DNA from: Steroidobacter gossypii
Lineage (GTDB): Bacteria; Pseudomonadota; Gammaproteobacteria; Steroidobacterales; Steroidobacteraceae
Reading direction: 5' to 3'
NCBI RefSeq assembly: GCF_016801985.1
Contig: NZ_JAEVLS010000004.1
Span: 62,001 to 126,000 of the forward strand
Length of the DNA: 64,000 nt
Shown: piece after piece, positions 54,280-63,078 of the stretch
Position numbering within the stretch: position 1 is the first letter of the stretch
How the letters are laid out: each line of letters opens with the position of its first letter
Translations under genes and position numbers: made by a program
The notes under the pieces: model-generated
Told to the model about the DNA's origin: nothing
The model's database searches: none
What the model saw: only the letters and a program-made list of their open reading frames with translations

Positions 54280-55908
54280 TCAGGTGCTGGTGGTCGGATA
54301 CGTCACGTTCTTGCCGTACGGATAGAACTTGTCGAGCTTGAGATGCTTGTAGTTCAGCGCCTCCAGGCGCACCGTGCCGACGAACGGATCGTCCGGCTCG
54401 ACCAGCAGGATGGTCTTCGCATAGCCGCTGTCGTAGAAGCCACGCCGGAAATGCACGCGCGACTTGATGGCGAACGCCTTGAACTGGTTCGGATCGATGC
54501 CGAGCTGCGTGAACGATTGCGGCTGCACGATCTGACTCAGGTAAGGGCTGATCACCACTACGTTGTTGTCGCCGAACTTCACGCTCACCCATAGTTGTGA
54601 GCCGCCGGCCTGACTGCTGCCGCGGGTGAGCCCGCCGCTGACGGTGTGCACTTTGCCGACCACGCGCACCGGCTTGCCCGCCGAGACATCGAGCTTGCCG
54701 CCGATTTCCATGTCGAAGTTGTCGCCGACCTTGACGCCTTTCTTGCGCAACGCGTTGATCGCGTCCTCATCGGCGATGGTGCCGATCAAGGTGTTGCTGA
54801 GCTTTTGTTCGATGATCTGGCCGAGCAGCCAGGTCGCCGCTCCCGTGCGATCGCTGTGATCGGCGAGCACGATGGGCACGGCGCCCTTCTGCATCGCCTG
54901 CTTGGCGAGCGCCACGCCTTCCTTGTGACGATGAACCTTGGTGCCGTGGACCAGCTCGTCGCGCAGGCGCCAGGCGGTTTGCCCCATGTCGTCGGCGATG
55001 TGCCTGGCGAGCTCCGGATCGCCGTTGGTCATGACTTGAAACGTCATGCCCGCGTCGGCCGCATCCATGAAGGCAAAGCCGTAATAGAAGCTCACATAGA
55101 CGTCAGGCTCGCGCGCTTCCCAAACCAGCGCGCGCTGCACCAGATCCATCCACGGCGACTGGCCGGTCCATTGTAAAACCGAGGGTGTGATGATGGGCGG
55201 TTTGGCGGTTGCCGTGGTCGGTTTGTAATCGCCGCGAATGCATCGAATGAGCGTGCGAGCGGCGCGCTCGCCCTGCAGGTGGCCGTCGTAGTGAGGGTAG
55301 TACTTGATGCAGAACGCGAGATTGGCGTAGCGCAGGAACTCGTCGTCCTCGTTGCCGTGCGGATCGAAGGTGCCGGCAATGAAGCCCTTCGGGCCGATCA
55401 CTTCGCGCACACGGCGCGCCAGTGTCGCTTCGGGCTTGGCAACGTCCCGCACGCCCATCGCCCCGTGCAGCGAAAGGTATGCGCCGTCAAACGGCCCCTG
55501 CGCCTTCAGATCCGCGATCATGCGTTCGGTGAAATGATCGAACGCCTGCTTGGTGATCCAGCCCGAGCCCGAACCCTTCTTGGAGCCGAGCGGCGACTCG
55601 ATGCCGACCAGCTCGACGTTCGCATGCTCGCGCGCGACTTTCACGAAGCCGCCCATGTAGCCTTCCGGCGATGCAGACAACAGCGCTTCGCCGCGCGCCG
55701 GCGAGCCCTCATAAATGAAATCTTCCGTCGTGGTGTCATACGGCAGGAATGTCACCGTCTCGTGCGAGAAATGCATGCACGCGATACGAATCTTGCGGGT
55801 GGCGGCGTTGGAGCGCGCTGCTGACTGTGCACCCGCCGCCAGCGGCAGCGCGGCGGCGGCTGACCCCAAACCGAGGCCTGCCAGGACCTCGCGTCTCGAA
55901 ATCTTCAT
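54280..55908 (-). CDS. MlrC-family (M81) metallopeptidase, Tat-exported
   Basis: The 542-residue protein starts with a Tat signal (SRREVLAGLGLGSAAAALPL). The body has the family blocks CMHFSHETVTF, SLHGAM, FDPHGNEDD, KYYPHYDG and ADHSDRTGAATW, which supply the expected His/Asp metal ligands. MlrC is known for breaking linearised microcystin at its Adda-Glu linkage; most homologues cut other short acidic peptides. Its ATG overlaps the BatA-like stop (ATGA). With the racemase, symporter and CapA-like genes upstream, it suggests periplasmic breakdown of an acidic peptide. Confidence 0.88.
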   Translation of the reverse strand: MKISRREVLAGLGLGSAAAALPLAAGAQSAARSNAATRKIRIACMHFSHETVTFLPYDTTTEDFIYEGSPARGEALLSASPEGYMGGFVKVAREHANVELVGIESPLGSKKGSGSGWITKQAFDHFTERMIADLKAQGPFDGAYLSLHGAMGVRDVAKPEATLARRVREVIGPKGFIAGTFDPHGNEDDEFLRYANLAFCIKYYPHYDGHLQGERAARTLIRCIRGDYKPTTATAKPPIITPSVLQWTGQSPWMDLVQRALVWEAREPDVYVSFYYGFAFMDAADAGMTFQVMTNGDPELARHIADDMGQTAWRLRDELVHGTKVHRHKEGVALAKQAMQKGAVPIVLADHSDRTGAATWLLGQIIEQKLSNTLIGTIADEDAINALRKKGVKVGDNFDMEIGGKLDVSAGKPVRVVGKVHTVSGGLTRGSSQAGGSQLWVSVKFGDNNVVVISPYLSQIVQPQSFTQLGIDPNQFKAFAIKSRVHFRRGFYDSGYAKTILLVEPDDPFVGTVRLEALNYKHLKLDKFYPYGKNVTYPTTST

Positions 55909-56981
55909 GGTTCGATTCCTGTGTGAGTGGTTGTGGTGGAAAGCTTCAGGTTGGAGCTCATGTCACGCTCGGCTCGCGCGGCACGAAAATGCGCTTCATA
56001 CCATGCGAGCGCGAGCAGCCCGACGCCCATGAGTGCGAAGACATGAAACAGCTCGCGGCTGACCAGTGGCGGGGCCGCGGCGAATTCGACCTTCTGCGCT
56101 TCATCGATACGGGCGAAGGCGTCGCGCACTGCGTTGGCGTCAGTCGCCCGGAAAAACAATCCATCGGTGCTCTCGGCGACGTCACGCAACAGCAACGAGT
56201 CGATCTCCGATGCGCGCATCTCGGTGCCGGTGCGATTGCCGGCGTAGTCGAACACGGGGACGGGCACCAACCCTTCGGCTCCGGCTCCGATCGTGTAGAT
56301 CGCGACGCCTTCGTCGGCCGCAAGGCGCGCCGCCTGGCGCGGATCGAGCGAGCCCTTGTTACTAGAACCATCCGTCAGTAGCACGATGAACGATCCGTGC
56401 CGTCCTTGTTCTTCGGCCCTGCCCTCGCGCAGTCGACGCAGCGCCACCCCGATGGCGTCGCCGATGGCGGTGCCATCTTCGATCAGCCCGATCGACAGCC
56501 GCGCGCTCTGCTTGCGCAGCCATTCATGATCGAACGTCAGCGGTGCGAACGTGTAAGCGCGACCGCCAAACACGACGATGCCGATGCGATCGTCGGGCCG
56601 CTCGTTGATGAAGGCGGAAATGATGGGCTTGACCGCCTGCAAGCGATTGACCGTCGTGGCGCCACGCTGGAAATCCTCGGCGTACATGCTGGTGGACAGA
56701 TCGATGGCGATGATCAAGTCATAGCCGCGCCGCTGGTGATCGTCCAAGGGAACGAACACCTGCGGTCGCGCCAGTCCGCCTACCAGCAGGGCGATGCCGA
56801 CATAGGCGCAGACGATCGGCCAGAGCGCCGACGATGTCGCACCGGGTGAATGCCATTCGTGCGCGCCGGGCACGACTAGCGCGGGCACACTGCGCCGGCG
56901 GCGAAGCCACGCGATTACCGGCAACAGTAGTAGCAGCAGCAACCAGTAAGGATCGTGGAACGTTGCGCCGGAGATATTCAC
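55905..56981 (-). CDS. BatA-like von Willebrand factor A membrane protein
   Basis: The 358-residue protein has an N-terminal membrane anchor (YWLLLLLLLPVIAWL), a second segment near residue 58, and a VWA domain with an intact metal site: IDLSTSMYAED, EDGTAIGDAI and LLTDGSSNKG. A third membrane segment lies near residue 318. It is next to the DUF58 and MoxR genes in the usual Bat order and overlaps the MlrC-family start. Confidence 0.9.
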   Translation of the reverse strand: MNISGATFHDPYWLLLLLLLPVIAWLRRRRSVPALVVPGAHEWHSPGATSSALWPIVCAYVGIALLVGGLARPQVFVPLDDHQRRGYDLIIAIDLSTSMYAEDFQRGATTVNRLQAVKPIISAFINERPDDRIGIVVFGGRAYTFAPLTFDHEWLRKQSARLSIGLIEDGTAIGDAIGVALRRLREGRAEEQGRHGSFIVLLTDGSSNKGSLDPRQAARLAADEGVAIYTIGAGAEGLVPVPVFDYAGNRTGTEMRASEIDSLLLRDVAESTDGLFFRATDANAVRDAFARIDEAQKVEFAAAPPLVSRELFHVFALMGVGLLALAWYEAHFRAARAERDMSSNLKLSTTTTHTGIEP

Positions 56982-56990
56982 GTCGCTGCC

Positions 56991-57905
56991 TCAGGCCCGG
57001 GCGCCGCCGTGGCGATGGCGATGAAACCACGCGACCAAGGCCTGCAGCGGATCGTCTTCATTGCGGACCACCAGCCGATCGTCGCTGCGAGGAAACATTT
57101 CCATGAAGTACGCGTCGCGACGCTCACGCCAGGCGGCGTGCGCCGCGCGTTCGGCGCTCGATGAGGTATTCAGCAGAGTCAATCGCCCAGCCAGTGGATC
57201 GTAGGCAGAGAGCCTCTCGTTCCGCGGCAGCTCAACATCCCACGGATCGTCGGCGCGTACGCCCACAGCTTGGTGACGGTAATGCAGCTCACGCCACAGC
57301 TCGGGCATTCGTTGCGGCGCGAATGGGCCAAACCACAGCAACACGCTACCGCGTGACGCCGTCTTCTTAACGAACGACCAGGGCAACGGGCAGCTCGCCG
57401 GGCCGCCGAGCGATGGCGCCGGCTGGCCCAGCAGCATCGCCGCAACCCGCATGATGCCTTTGCGACCGGGCAACGCGCGCTGAAACCATGACTTTCCAGG
57501 TGCGCTGTACAACAGGGCGACGCGGTCGCGGTTGATGGCGCCAATCAGCATCAGTAACGCGGCCGTCTCCAGCAACGTCTCACGTCGTGTGCGGCCTTCG
57601 GATCCGAACTGAAGCGCCGGCGAATCCTCGAATATGAAAGTAACGGTGAGATCCCGCTCTTCGACGAAACGCTTGCGATACGGCTCCCCCAGGCGGGCGG
57701 TCACGTTCCAGTCGATGTCGCGCGGATCGTCGCCCCATTGGTATTTGACGACTTGATCGAACTCCATGCCCCGCCCGCGAAAGGCGGAGCGATACTCGCC
57801 GCTCACGGTCGTGTTGACGGCGTGCCGCGCTCGCCATTCGAGCCGCTGTAGCAGCGCCGTCGGCGCCGAAGGCATTGGAGTCACTTGCGCCGACATCTCA
57901 GCCAT
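56991..57905 (-). CDS. DUF58 protein (MoxR/VWA partner)
   Basis: The 304-residue soluble protein has the DUF58 signature FRGRGMEFDQVVKYQWGDDP...DIDWNVTAR at about residues 42-72. Such proteins always accompany MoxR ATPases and VWA proteins and are thought to scaffold complex assembly or envelope stress responses. It overlaps the MoxR gene by 8 bases and is 9 bases before the BatA-like gene. Confidence 0.9.
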   Translation of the reverse strand: MAEMSAQVTPMPSAPTALLQRLEWRARHAVNTTVSGEYRSAFRGRGMEFDQVVKYQWGDDPRDIDWNVTARLGEPYRKRFVEERDLTVTFIFEDSPALQFGSEGRTRRETLLETAALLMLIGAINRDRVALLYSAPGKSWFQRALPGRKGIMRVAAMLLGQPAPSLGGPASCPLPWSFVKKTASRGSVLLWFGPFAPQRMPELWRELHYRHQAVGVRADDPWDVELPRNERLSAYDPLAGRLTLLNTSSSAERAAHAAWRERRDAYFMEMFPRSDDRLVVRNEDDPLQALVAWFHRHRHGGARA

Positions 57906-58908
57906 CGCGTCCGCCGCTCTCCGGTACCGGCGTCTGATCGAGAATGTCTCTGAGAATGCGATCGGCGGACAGGCCGCGCGACTCGGCCTCGTACGTCAAG
58001 CCGACTCGATGGCGCATGACGTCCGAGAAGACCTCCTGAACCAGCGCCGGCGTCACGTAATCGGCGTCACGCAACCAGGCCAGCGCCTTGCTCGCCTGAA
58101 ACAACCCCAGACACGCTCGAGGCGAAGCGCCGTACGAAAGTGTTTTCTGCGCGCCGGACGCGATGGCGCGCGTCGCACGCACGAGCTTCACAACGTACGC
58201 TTGCACGGACTCCGCGACGTGGATGCGATCGACCAGCTGCCTCAGGCGCAGCAGCTCATCGCCACTGGAGACCGACAGCAACTCGGGATGCGATGTGACG
58301 GAGCCCCAGCGCTGCACCATCTGCAACTCTTCCAGCTCGCTCGGGTAATCCAGCAGCAGCTTGAACAGGAAACGATCGAGCTGCGCTTCGGGCAACGGAT
58401 AGGTGCCTTCCTGCTCCACCGGGTTCTGCGTGGCCATGACCAGGAACGGGCTGGGCAGCTCATACGTCACGCCACCGAGCGTGACCTGTCGTTCCTGCAT
58501 CGCTTCGAGCAAGGCGCTCTGCACTTTGGCAGGAGCACGGTTGATCTCGTCCGCGAGCACCAGATTCGCGAAAATCGGGCCACGGTGCGGCGAGAAGCGG
58601 CCGTCGCCGGGCGAGTAGACCATCGTGCCCACGATGTCGCTCGGTAGCAGGTCGGGGGTGAACTGAATGCGCTCGAACTGCATGCCGAGCGCTTGCGACA
58701 GCGATTTCACCAGCAGCGTCTTGGCCAGACCGGGCATGCCCTCGAGCAGCACGTGTCCGCCGGTCAGCAACGCGATCTGCAGCCGCTCGATGATGGCGAG
58801 CTGTCCGAGCACCGCCTTGCCGATCTCGCCGCGAACGCGGCTCGACCATTGCGCGCCACCCTGCTGGCCGGTCTCGACGTGCACGTGACTGACTCTTTCG
58901 CTACGCAT
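57898..58908 (-). CDS. moxR: MoxR-family AAA+ ATPase
   Basis: The 336-residue ATPase has Walker A EGMPGLAKT (about residues 57-65), Walker B LVLADEINR, sensor-1 region MATQNPVEQEG and the arginine-finger region typical of MoxR/RavA. It should act as a chaperone for metal insertion or complex assembly together with DUF58 and the VWA proteins. The start overlaps the symporter stop by 8 bases. Confidence 0.93.
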   Translation of the reverse strand: MRSERVSHVHVETGQQGGAQWSSRVRGEIGKAVLGQLAIIERLQIALLTGGHVLLEGMPGLAKTLLVKSLSQALGMQFERIQFTPDLLPSDIVGTMVYSPGDGRFSPHRGPIFANLVLADEINRAPAKVQSALLEAMQERQVTLGGVTYELPSPFLVMATQNPVEQEGTYPLPEAQLDRFLFKLLLDYPSELEELQMVQRWGSVTSHPELLSVSSGDELLRLRQLVDRIHVAESVQAYVVKLVRATRAIASGAQKTLSYGASPRACLGLFQASKALAWLRDADYVTPALVQEVFSDVMRHRVGLTYEAESRGLSADRILRDILDQTPVPESGGRDG

Positions 58909-60208
58909 TGCTTCGTCTCACATCAATTTCGAGTTCGGGGCCTTCGACCTCGGACTGCGTCGGCTCATCTCGCGCGGGCGCCGAGGCTTGCAGCTCGCCT
59001 TCCCATCGAGACACCACAGCGGTCGCGATGCTGTTGCCTACCACGTTGGTGGCCGAGCGCCCCATGTCCAGGAAATGATCGATGCCCAGCAGCAGCAACA
59101 TGCCTGCTTCCGGCAAGTTGAATTGAGTGAGCGCCGCCGCGACCACCACCAGCGAGGCGCGTGGCACGCCGGCGATGCCCTTGGATGTGAGCATCAGCAC
59201 CGCGATCATGGTGACCTGCTGAGCGATGCTCACTTCGATGCCGTACGCCTGCGCGATGAACATGATCGCGAACGTGCAATACATCATCGAGCCGTCGAGA
59301 TTGAACGAATACCCGACCGGCAGTACGAAGCTCGCCACGCGATTGCTGCAGCCGAAGCGCTCGAGCTCCTCGAGCGTGCGTGGATAGGCGGACTCGGAGC
59401 TCGCTGTCGAAAACGCGAGCAGCACCGGGCCGCGGATGCCGCGCACCAGGCGCAACACGCCCGGCCCTACGAACAGCACGCCGAGCGCAATCAGGATGCC
59501 CCACAAGATCGCAAGTCCCAGGTAGAACTCGCCGATGAACAGACCGTAAACGCCGATGATGCCCAAACCCTCTTTCGCCACCGTGCTGGCCAGCGCGCCG
59601 AGCACAGCGAGCGGCGCGAAGTTCATCACGTACCCGGTGACCTTCAGCATGATTTGGGCCAACGCGTCCAGCACCTCGACCAGCGCGCGGCTGCGCTCGC
59701 CGAGGGCCGCCATCGCCGTGCCAAAAAATAGCGAGAACACCACGATTTGCAGGATTTCATTGCGCGCCATGGCGTCGATGGCGCTGATCGGCAGCGTGTG
59801 CTCGATGAAACCTTTCAACGACATGCCGCTGGCCTGCATGCCCGAGCTTGCACCTTCATTGGGCAACGGCAGGTTCAATGCCCTGCCGGGCTCGAAAATC
59901 TGCACAACGATGAGGCCCAGCACCAGCGAGATCAGCGACGCGCCGATGAACCACGCCAGCGCCTTGCCGCCGACCCGGCCGACCGTTGCGATGTCACCCA
60001 TTTTCGCGATGCCGACCACCAGCGTGGCAAACACCAGTGGCGCGATGATCATCTTGATGAGCCGTAGAAACGCGAACGGCAACAGTCCGATGGCCTCGGC
60101 AAAGCCGGTGGCGGCCGCTTCGGATGCGCCGGCATGCACGGCGTAGCCGAGCACGACGCCCAGCACCAGGCCGGCGACGATGAGTGCAGTGAGCCTCTTG
60201 GATGTCAT
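58901..60208 (-). CDS. Dicarboxylate/amino acid:cation symporter (DctA/GltP family)
   Basis: The 435-residue membrane protein has the family motifs STASSESAYPRTLEEL (serine-rich hairpin), VLPVGYSFNLDGSMMY, GIAGVPRAS and LGIDHFLDMGRSATNVVGN, the last two lining the substrate site. It imports C4-dicarboxylates, Asp or Glu with sodium or protons. ATG 60208 forms TGATG with the racemase stop. This start was chosen over longer reads because it directly precedes the first membrane segment. Pairing with the racemase points to aspartate or glutamate as substrate. Confidence 0.92.
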   Translation of the reverse strand: MTSKRLTALIVAGLVLGVVLGYAVHAGASEAAATGFAEAIGLLPFAFLRLIKMIIAPLVFATLVVGIAKMGDIATVGRVGGKALAWFIGASLISLVLGLIVVQIFEPGRALNLPLPNEGASSGMQASGMSLKGFIEHTLPISAIDAMARNEILQIVVFSLFFGTAMAALGERSRALVEVLDALAQIMLKVTGYVMNFAPLAVLGALASTVAKEGLGIIGVYGLFIGEFYLGLAILWGILIALGVLFVGPGVLRLVRGIRGPVLLAFSTASSESAYPRTLEELERFGCSNRVASFVLPVGYSFNLDGSMMYCTFAIMFIAQAYGIEVSIAQQVTMIAVLMLTSKGIAGVPRASLVVVAAALTQFNLPEAGMLLLLGIDHFLDMGRSATNVVGNSIATAVVSRWEGELQASAPARDEPTQSEVEGPELEIDVRRSNA

Positions 60209-61665
60209 CAGCGCCTCGACCACAGCATCGCCGCGGAAACACAGCGTCTGGCGAGAATGTCGGTCGGATCGACCAACGTCACTTGCTTGCCGCTCGCCGT
60301 GACGCGCTCCGGCTCGGGCAGCAACAGCGGCAGCTCGGTGCAGCCGAGTACGATGACCTCGACGCCCTGCGCGACCAGCTCTTCGATCGCCGCGTCGACA
60401 TCGGCTACGCTGGGGCCGGTGGTGAAGCCTGCCTTCACGCCCCGCGGCCCATAGATCGCGTTCATCACTCTCGCCTGCAACGGCGGCGAGGGCACGACTT
60501 CCTGCAGGCCGTGGTCCTCCAACGCCCGTTTGTACACCCCGCTCGAGACGGTGCCGTCGGTGGCGAGCAAGCCGACCTTGCGCAGCTTGGGAAACAGCTC
60601 GCGGATATGCTTCACCGTAACGGTGAGCATGTTCATGATGGGAATGTCGAGCTCGGATTGAATGGCTTCGACGAAGGCGTGCGCCGTGTTGCACGGAATC
60701 GCGATGAGATCCGCTTCACCGGCTTGCAACTTCTTGCAGGTCGCATACAGCGCCAGCGTCGGATCCATGCCGTCGCCCACCAGGTGTTCGGTGCGATCCG
60801 GAATCTGTGGATTCTGCTCCACCAGCAACCGCAAGTGATCCTGGTCCCGGGCGGCCGGAGTGTTACGCACCACCTTGTCGAGAAAGTCGACCGTCGCCGC
60901 GGGTCCAACGCCGCCGACCACGCCGAGCTTGAAAGGCCGCTCGATCCCGGCCGCGGGATCGGCGACCAGATGCTGTGCATACACCCGATGCGGATCGAGC
61001 AACGGCACCTGCACCTGGGCCAGCTCATTCGCCACCAGGGCAAGCTCGGTCACGCCCGGCAACAGCAATTGCGCGCCCTGCGCGATGAGATCGGCGCAAG
61101 CGTCGCGCAGCAGCTCGATGGAATATCCACTGCGGCTGCCGCTCTTGATGCCGTCCCTGCCGTAAACGGCTTCCGTGACCAGGTCGACTCCGCCGCGCGG
61201 ACGGGCGTACAGCAGCTCGAATTCCTCCGACCGGAAATAGCGCTCGAACAAAGCGCTGTCACGCAACGCCGCCGTTGTGAGCACGCCGATGCGACGTTGC
61301 CGTGGAAACGTCGTGCGCACGTGATTGCACAACACCTCGATCATGTCCGCGATCGGCAGCGGCGAGTTCTCCTTCAGCTCCTCCATGAAGCTGTGGCTCA
61401 AGAAACAAGGCAACACCACCGTGCCGATGCCTCGCGCCTTGAAGCTGTCGATTCTGTTGAAGATGTACAGCATGCGCGCCGTGTTGGCGGCGCTCGGGCC
61501 GTCGCTGCGCGTGAACGGACGTTGTTCGAACACGATCTCGAACTGGCCGGCATCGACGTGTCGCTCGGTCGCCTCGATCAGCTTGGAGAGCAGATCCGCG
61601 TCCGCTATGGGCGACAGGCCGCCGATGATGCCGAACGACCGTTCGCGCCTCACTGGTAGACTCAT
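60208..61665 (-). CDS. Fused tandem aspartate/glutamate racemase-family protein
   Basis: The 485-residue product is twice the normal size. The C-terminal half (from about residue 243, FKLGVVGGVGPAATVDFL) keeps both catalytic cysteines: PCNTAHAF and LGCTELPLLL. The N-terminal half has the first one (LPCFLSHSF), but the second position reads LLPGVTELAL, so a glycine replaces the cysteine. The first half is probably structural or binds ligand, while the second half racemises Asp, Glu or a related acid. It sits 12 bases after the CapA-like gene and is coupled to the symporter. Confidence 0.88.
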   Translation of the reverse strand: MSLPVRRERSFGIIGGLSPIADADLLSKLIEATERHVDAGQFEIVFEQRPFTRSDGPSAANTARMLYIFNRIDSFKARGIGTVVLPCFLSHSFMEELKENSPLPIADMIEVLCNHVRTTFPRQRRIGVLTTAALRDSALFERYFRSEEFELLYARPRGGVDLVTEAVYGRDGIKSGSRSGYSIELLRDACADLIAQGAQLLLPGVTELALVANELAQVQVPLLDPHRVYAQHLVADPAAGIERPFKLGVVGGVGPAATVDFLDKVVRNTPAARDQDHLRLLVEQNPQIPDRTEHLVGDGMDPTLALYATCKKLQAGEADLIAIPCNTAHAFVEAIQSELDIPIMNMLTVTVKHIRELFPKLRKVGLLATDGTVSSGVYKRALEDHGLQEVVPSPPLQARVMNAIYGPRGVKAGFTTGPSVADVDAAIEELVAQGVEVIVLGCTELPLLLPEPERVTASGKQVTLVDPTDILARRCVSAAMLWSRR

Positions 61666-61677
61666 GGAACTTTCGCG

Positions 61678-63078
61678 TCACTTCTTCCAGGAGAGCGTGC
61701 CCACACCGGCCTTGTAACTGACCGTGGTGCCGAACGGAGCGCTCACTTCCGCGAGATCCTTGAAGATCTGCTCGGCATCGGCCGCCGGCGCAGGATAGGG
61801 CTGACCCCGCTTGCTGCGAGGCTGGCCGAACCCCAGGGACACCGGGTGCAGGCGCACTTCCTGCAACGTGCGATCGTTGTCGTAAACCACTTCGGCGATC
61901 ACCGACTGCCAGTACTTGCGATCCGCGGGAAATCCGACCGTGTCGTTCTTGGAACGCTTGCTGAAGTAATCGCTGGGCAGCGACGCATGGCTCAGCCCGG
62001 TTTTCTCGTAGTTGTCGGCCGGCTGCAGCTCGACCAGATCATTTTCGAAAATGAAGTTCGCGAGCGAATAGAAGATCGGCTTGCCCTTGTAAACCTCGAT
62101 GCCGCGCAGGATGTGCGGACCGTGACCAACCACCATGTCGGCGCCCGCATCGATCATCGCGTGCGCGAACTCCACCACGAACTCGGCCGGCATCCAGCGG
62201 TCTTTCGGGTTGGCGGATTCGTGCGCATGGATGCTCACCACTACCCAGTCCGCCTGCTGATCTGCATCGCGCACGCTCGCCTGCAGTTCCTCCAGGTCGG
62301 TCTTGTTCGCTCTCGAGCTGATCTTGATTTCGTCGCCGACCACGTACTCGGCGCCGCCAAACACCAGCGTACCTGCAGCGCTCTCTCCCATGTTCGAGCT
62401 CATAGGACCGCGCAGGGTCGAGAGCGTGTCGTATGTTCCTTGCGGAACCGTGTACGTGACGGTGTGGCGCAGCGGATTCAGGCCTGGCCGACCGGGCATA
62501 TCCTTGCGCTGCGCGCCAGCGACGATCGGCGCGGGAAAGCTCGAGGAGGTGGAAATCAGCGCCACCCTGCCCTTCGGCGTGTCGAGATATCCCGGCTTGC
62601 GCGCCAAGGCGAGATTCTCGCCGACGCCGGCATAGACGAAGTTGGTTTTTGCCAGCGCCGCGACAGTGCTGCGCATGCCATCGACGCCGTAGTCGTTGAC
62701 GTGATTGTTTGCAAGGCCGAGCAGATCGAAGCCGGCCCACGCCAGCTCATCGGTGATGAAGCGCGGCGATCCCATGTAGGTGCCGCCGCTCTGCTGCGCG
62801 CCGGGTAGATTGAAATCGTGAATCAATGTTTCGAAGTTGGTGAACGCCACGTCCGCCTCGCGGATCAGCTCGAACATGTCCTCGACGCCTGGCGCCCGGA
62901 AGGTCGACAAGCGGCGATTGATGATGGCGTCGCCGGTCAGCGCGAAGACTGTTTTGGTCTCCTCGCCCGCGGCCGATTCCCAGCCGCGGGCCGGACGCGA
63001 CGGCGACGCCGCGTCCGCCGCCTGGGCGGCCAACAATCCCAGCAACACTGCTTTGGCAATCCGATTGATGTTTTTCAT
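61678..63078 (-). CDS. CapA/PgsA-family (PGA-cap) phosphoesterase-fold protein, secreted
   Basis: The 466-residue protein has a signal peptide (AVLLGLLAAQAADA). The CapA fold motifs are present: LTGDAIINR, FTNFETLI, GLANNHVNDYG, SIHAHES and VVGHGPHILRG, with SLANFIFEN near the C-terminus. Family members take part in poly-gamma-glutamate synthesis or act as metallophosphatase-like hydrolases. No PGA synthase (CapB/CapC) gene is next to it, so a role in handling a glutamyl peptide is more likely. It follows a TonB receptor gene with a zero-base gap. Confidence 0.88.
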   Translation of the reverse strand: MKNINRIAKAVLLGLLAAQAADAASPSRPARGWESAAGEETKTVFALTGDAIINRRLSTFRAPGVEDMFELIREADVAFTNFETLIHDFNLPGAQQSGGTYMGSPRFITDELAWAGFDLLGLANNHVNDYGVDGMRSTVAALAKTNFVYAGVGENLALARKPGYLDTPKGRVALISTSSSFPAPIVAGAQRKDMPGRPGLNPLRHTVTYTVPQGTYDTLSTLRGPMSSNMGESAAGTLVFGGAEYVVGDEIKISSRANKTDLEELQASVRDADQQADWVVVSIHAHESANPKDRWMPAEFVVEFAHAMIDAGADMVVGHGPHILRGIEVYKGKPIFYSLANFIFENDLVELQPADNYEKTGLSHASLPSDYFSKRSKNDTVGFPADRKYWQSVIAEVVYDNDRTLQEVRLHPVSLGFGQPRSKRGQPYPAPAADAEQIFKDLAEVSAPFGTTVSYKAGVGTLSWKK

